A DNA stretch of 64,000 nt, from positions 3,286,001-3,350,000 of the forward strand of contig NZ_JAJJMN010000001.1 in assembly GCF_020905335.1 (NCBI RefSeq). The letters are read 5' to 3'. Under the pieces are notes generated by a model. The model was not told the origin of the DNA and did no database searches. It saw only the letters and a program-made list of their open reading frames with translations. How positions within the stretch are numbered: the first letter of the stretch is position 1; every line of letters starts with the position of its first letter. The DNA comes from Flavobacterium lipolyticum. Its GTDB lineage: Bacteria > Bacteroidota > Bacteroidia > Flavobacteriales > Flavobacteriaceae. A program made the position numbers and the translations under genes. Positions 63,157 through 64,000 of this stretch are shown one piece after another.

Positions 63157-63520
63157 GAAAATTGAATTTTATAAAGACGATTTGAATTATAAAATAGATA
63201 AAATTAACTCGTTGAGTGTAATTTGTTTTAACACATAGACACATAGTATTACTTTTTGTACAGAAGGCGTTTCACTTGCATCAATACGCATAAGCTATCT
63301 GAAAAAAAACTTAGATTCATTTTTTTGATAAAAATAAATCTGCGTAAATCTTTTTTACTCTCATTTTATCCGCTTAATCTGCCAAATCTGCGTGAAAAAA
63401 ATAGCTCGCAGATTTAGCAGATCAGGCAGATTTTAATTACAGTTGCGGTCCAGTGTGCTAAATTTTTTTTTTTCATTACATCCAAGGGGTTAAAATTAGA
63501 GTATTTTGGCAGTAATCGGC
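63157..63520. repeat. intergenic region with repeat fragments
   Basis: It contains AACACATAGACACATAG (about 63230) and the word AATCTGC repeated in both directions (63340-63440), shared with the space at 61830-61860. No gene is seen. Confidence 0.5.
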
Positions 63521-64000
63521 TTAAAAGTATATTTTTTTGTCGGTTTTTTTACTGGTAAAATAAAGGCCTGTATAGGTAATTAGTGCATTTATAAGGATCA
63601 ATTCATTGTCAAAGACATAACCGAAAAGGGCCTTCGAATTTTCGCTTAGTACATAAGTTAAAATGGGAGCTACGATACAAAACCAAGGTACCAATTTATC
63701 GGTTACAATTCTGTTTTTCTGAAGTAATCCAAAAGCATACAAACCTAAAAGCGGTCCATAAGTATAGGAAGCGGCCTTGAAAACTAAAGCCACCACAGAA
63801 CTGTCATTAAAAGAATTAAGGACTATAATAACCAAAAAGAACAGGAACGAAAAGGCGAGGTGCACTACATGTCTTCGTTTTACATTTTTTGGATTTGAAA
63901 TGTTTTCGCTTTTGTCCATCCCCAGAAAATCAACACAAAAAGAAGTGGTCAGAGCCGTTAAAGCTGAGTCGGTTGTCGCAAAAGTGGCTGCAATGATTCC
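63521..64000 (-). CDS. sodium:solute symporter, C-terminal part (5' end outside window)
   Basis: The frame stays open through the right edge: before the internal ATG at 63919 the strand encodes GIIAATFATTDSALTALTTS, the conserved transmembrane helix of the SSS family, then FCVDFLGMDKSE. The rest has five membrane segments (HLAFSFLFFLVIIVLNSF, ALVFKAASYTYGPLLGLYAF and following). It uses a sodium gradient to import a small solute; next to anmK an amino-sugar or sialic-acid-like substrate is possible. Confidence 0.88.
   Translation of the reverse strand, partial: GIIAATFATTDSALTALTTSFCVDFLGMDKSENISNPKNVKRRHVVHLAFSFLFFLVIIVLNSFNDSSVVALVFKAASYTYGPLLGLYAFGLLQKNRIVTDKLVPWFCIVAPILTYVLSENSKALFGYVFDNELILINALITYTGLYFTSKKTDKKIYF

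Overview
The window reads as a chromosome segment of a Flavobacterium-like Bacteroidetes. The base composition is AT-rich and ribosome binding sites are weak. Several promoters match the Bacteroidetes form TTG-N21-TAnnTTTG. Markers include a SusC/RagA-type TonB receptor remnant and a core block (ribBA, lptF/G-type permease, lolA-like, ftsK, dgkA, tpx, 2-Cys peroxiredoxin) typical of flavobacteria. The species cannot be fixed from the sequence alone.

Layout. 1-5 kb: the end of an AraC regulator, a secreted SnoaL/lumazine-binding-like protein, a secreted DJ-1/PfpI protein, a decayed beta-lactamase-family gene, a GNAT and an orphan gene. 5.6-34 kb: a dense defence island. It holds a DUF4365 nuclease; a PD-(D/E)XK plus GmrSD-like (DUF262/DUF1524) pair; a TIR-SLOG pair; an expanded Thoeris locus (thsA with four further TIR genes); a four-gene cassette resembling DNA-hypermodification or nucleotide-processing genes (Nmad2, dCTP-deaminase-like, MazG_C-like, thymine-pyrophosphorylase/HMUDK-helical-like); and a seven-gene minus-strand operon joining type I restriction-modification (hsdR, hsdM, hsdS) to mcrB/mcrC with two extra nuclease-like genes. 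A small XRE controller unit follows, then a structured-RNA candidate and a broken TonB receptor that looks like an ICE remnant.

34.5-43.5 kb: a second accessory block bounded by two tRNA-Ser(UGA) genes in the same orientation. It contains a Fic enzyme, a three-gene HipBST-type toxin-antitoxin operon with three matching operators, and two IS6-family copies (one dead, one intact) bracketing a GH18 chitinase-like gene. It also holds a gene apparently interrupted by the intact IS, a DUF4291 gene with a possibly frameshifted neighbour, and an SRPBCC remnant. The two tRNA copies suggest a repeatedly used insertion hotspot, although no integrase is visible.

43.6-64 kb: core genome, nearly all on the minus strand: thioesterase, ribBA, lipid-A transport permease, LolA-like carrier, FtsK, DgkA, thiol peroxidase, thioredoxin, peroxiredoxin. 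A likely peptidoglycan-recycling neighbourhood follows (NagZ-type GH3, AmpG-like MFS, GHL10 hydrolase, DUF5009 acyltransferase, AnmK, sodium:solute symporter). Intergenic spaces carry a 13-bp minisatellite, REP-like palindromes with covarying arms and nested inverted repeats.

The strongest candidates for something new are the 11.5-20.4 kb run, in which TIR/SLOG/SIR2 signalling genes lead directly into the nucleotide-modification-like cassette on one strand, and the fused type I/McrBC operon next to it.
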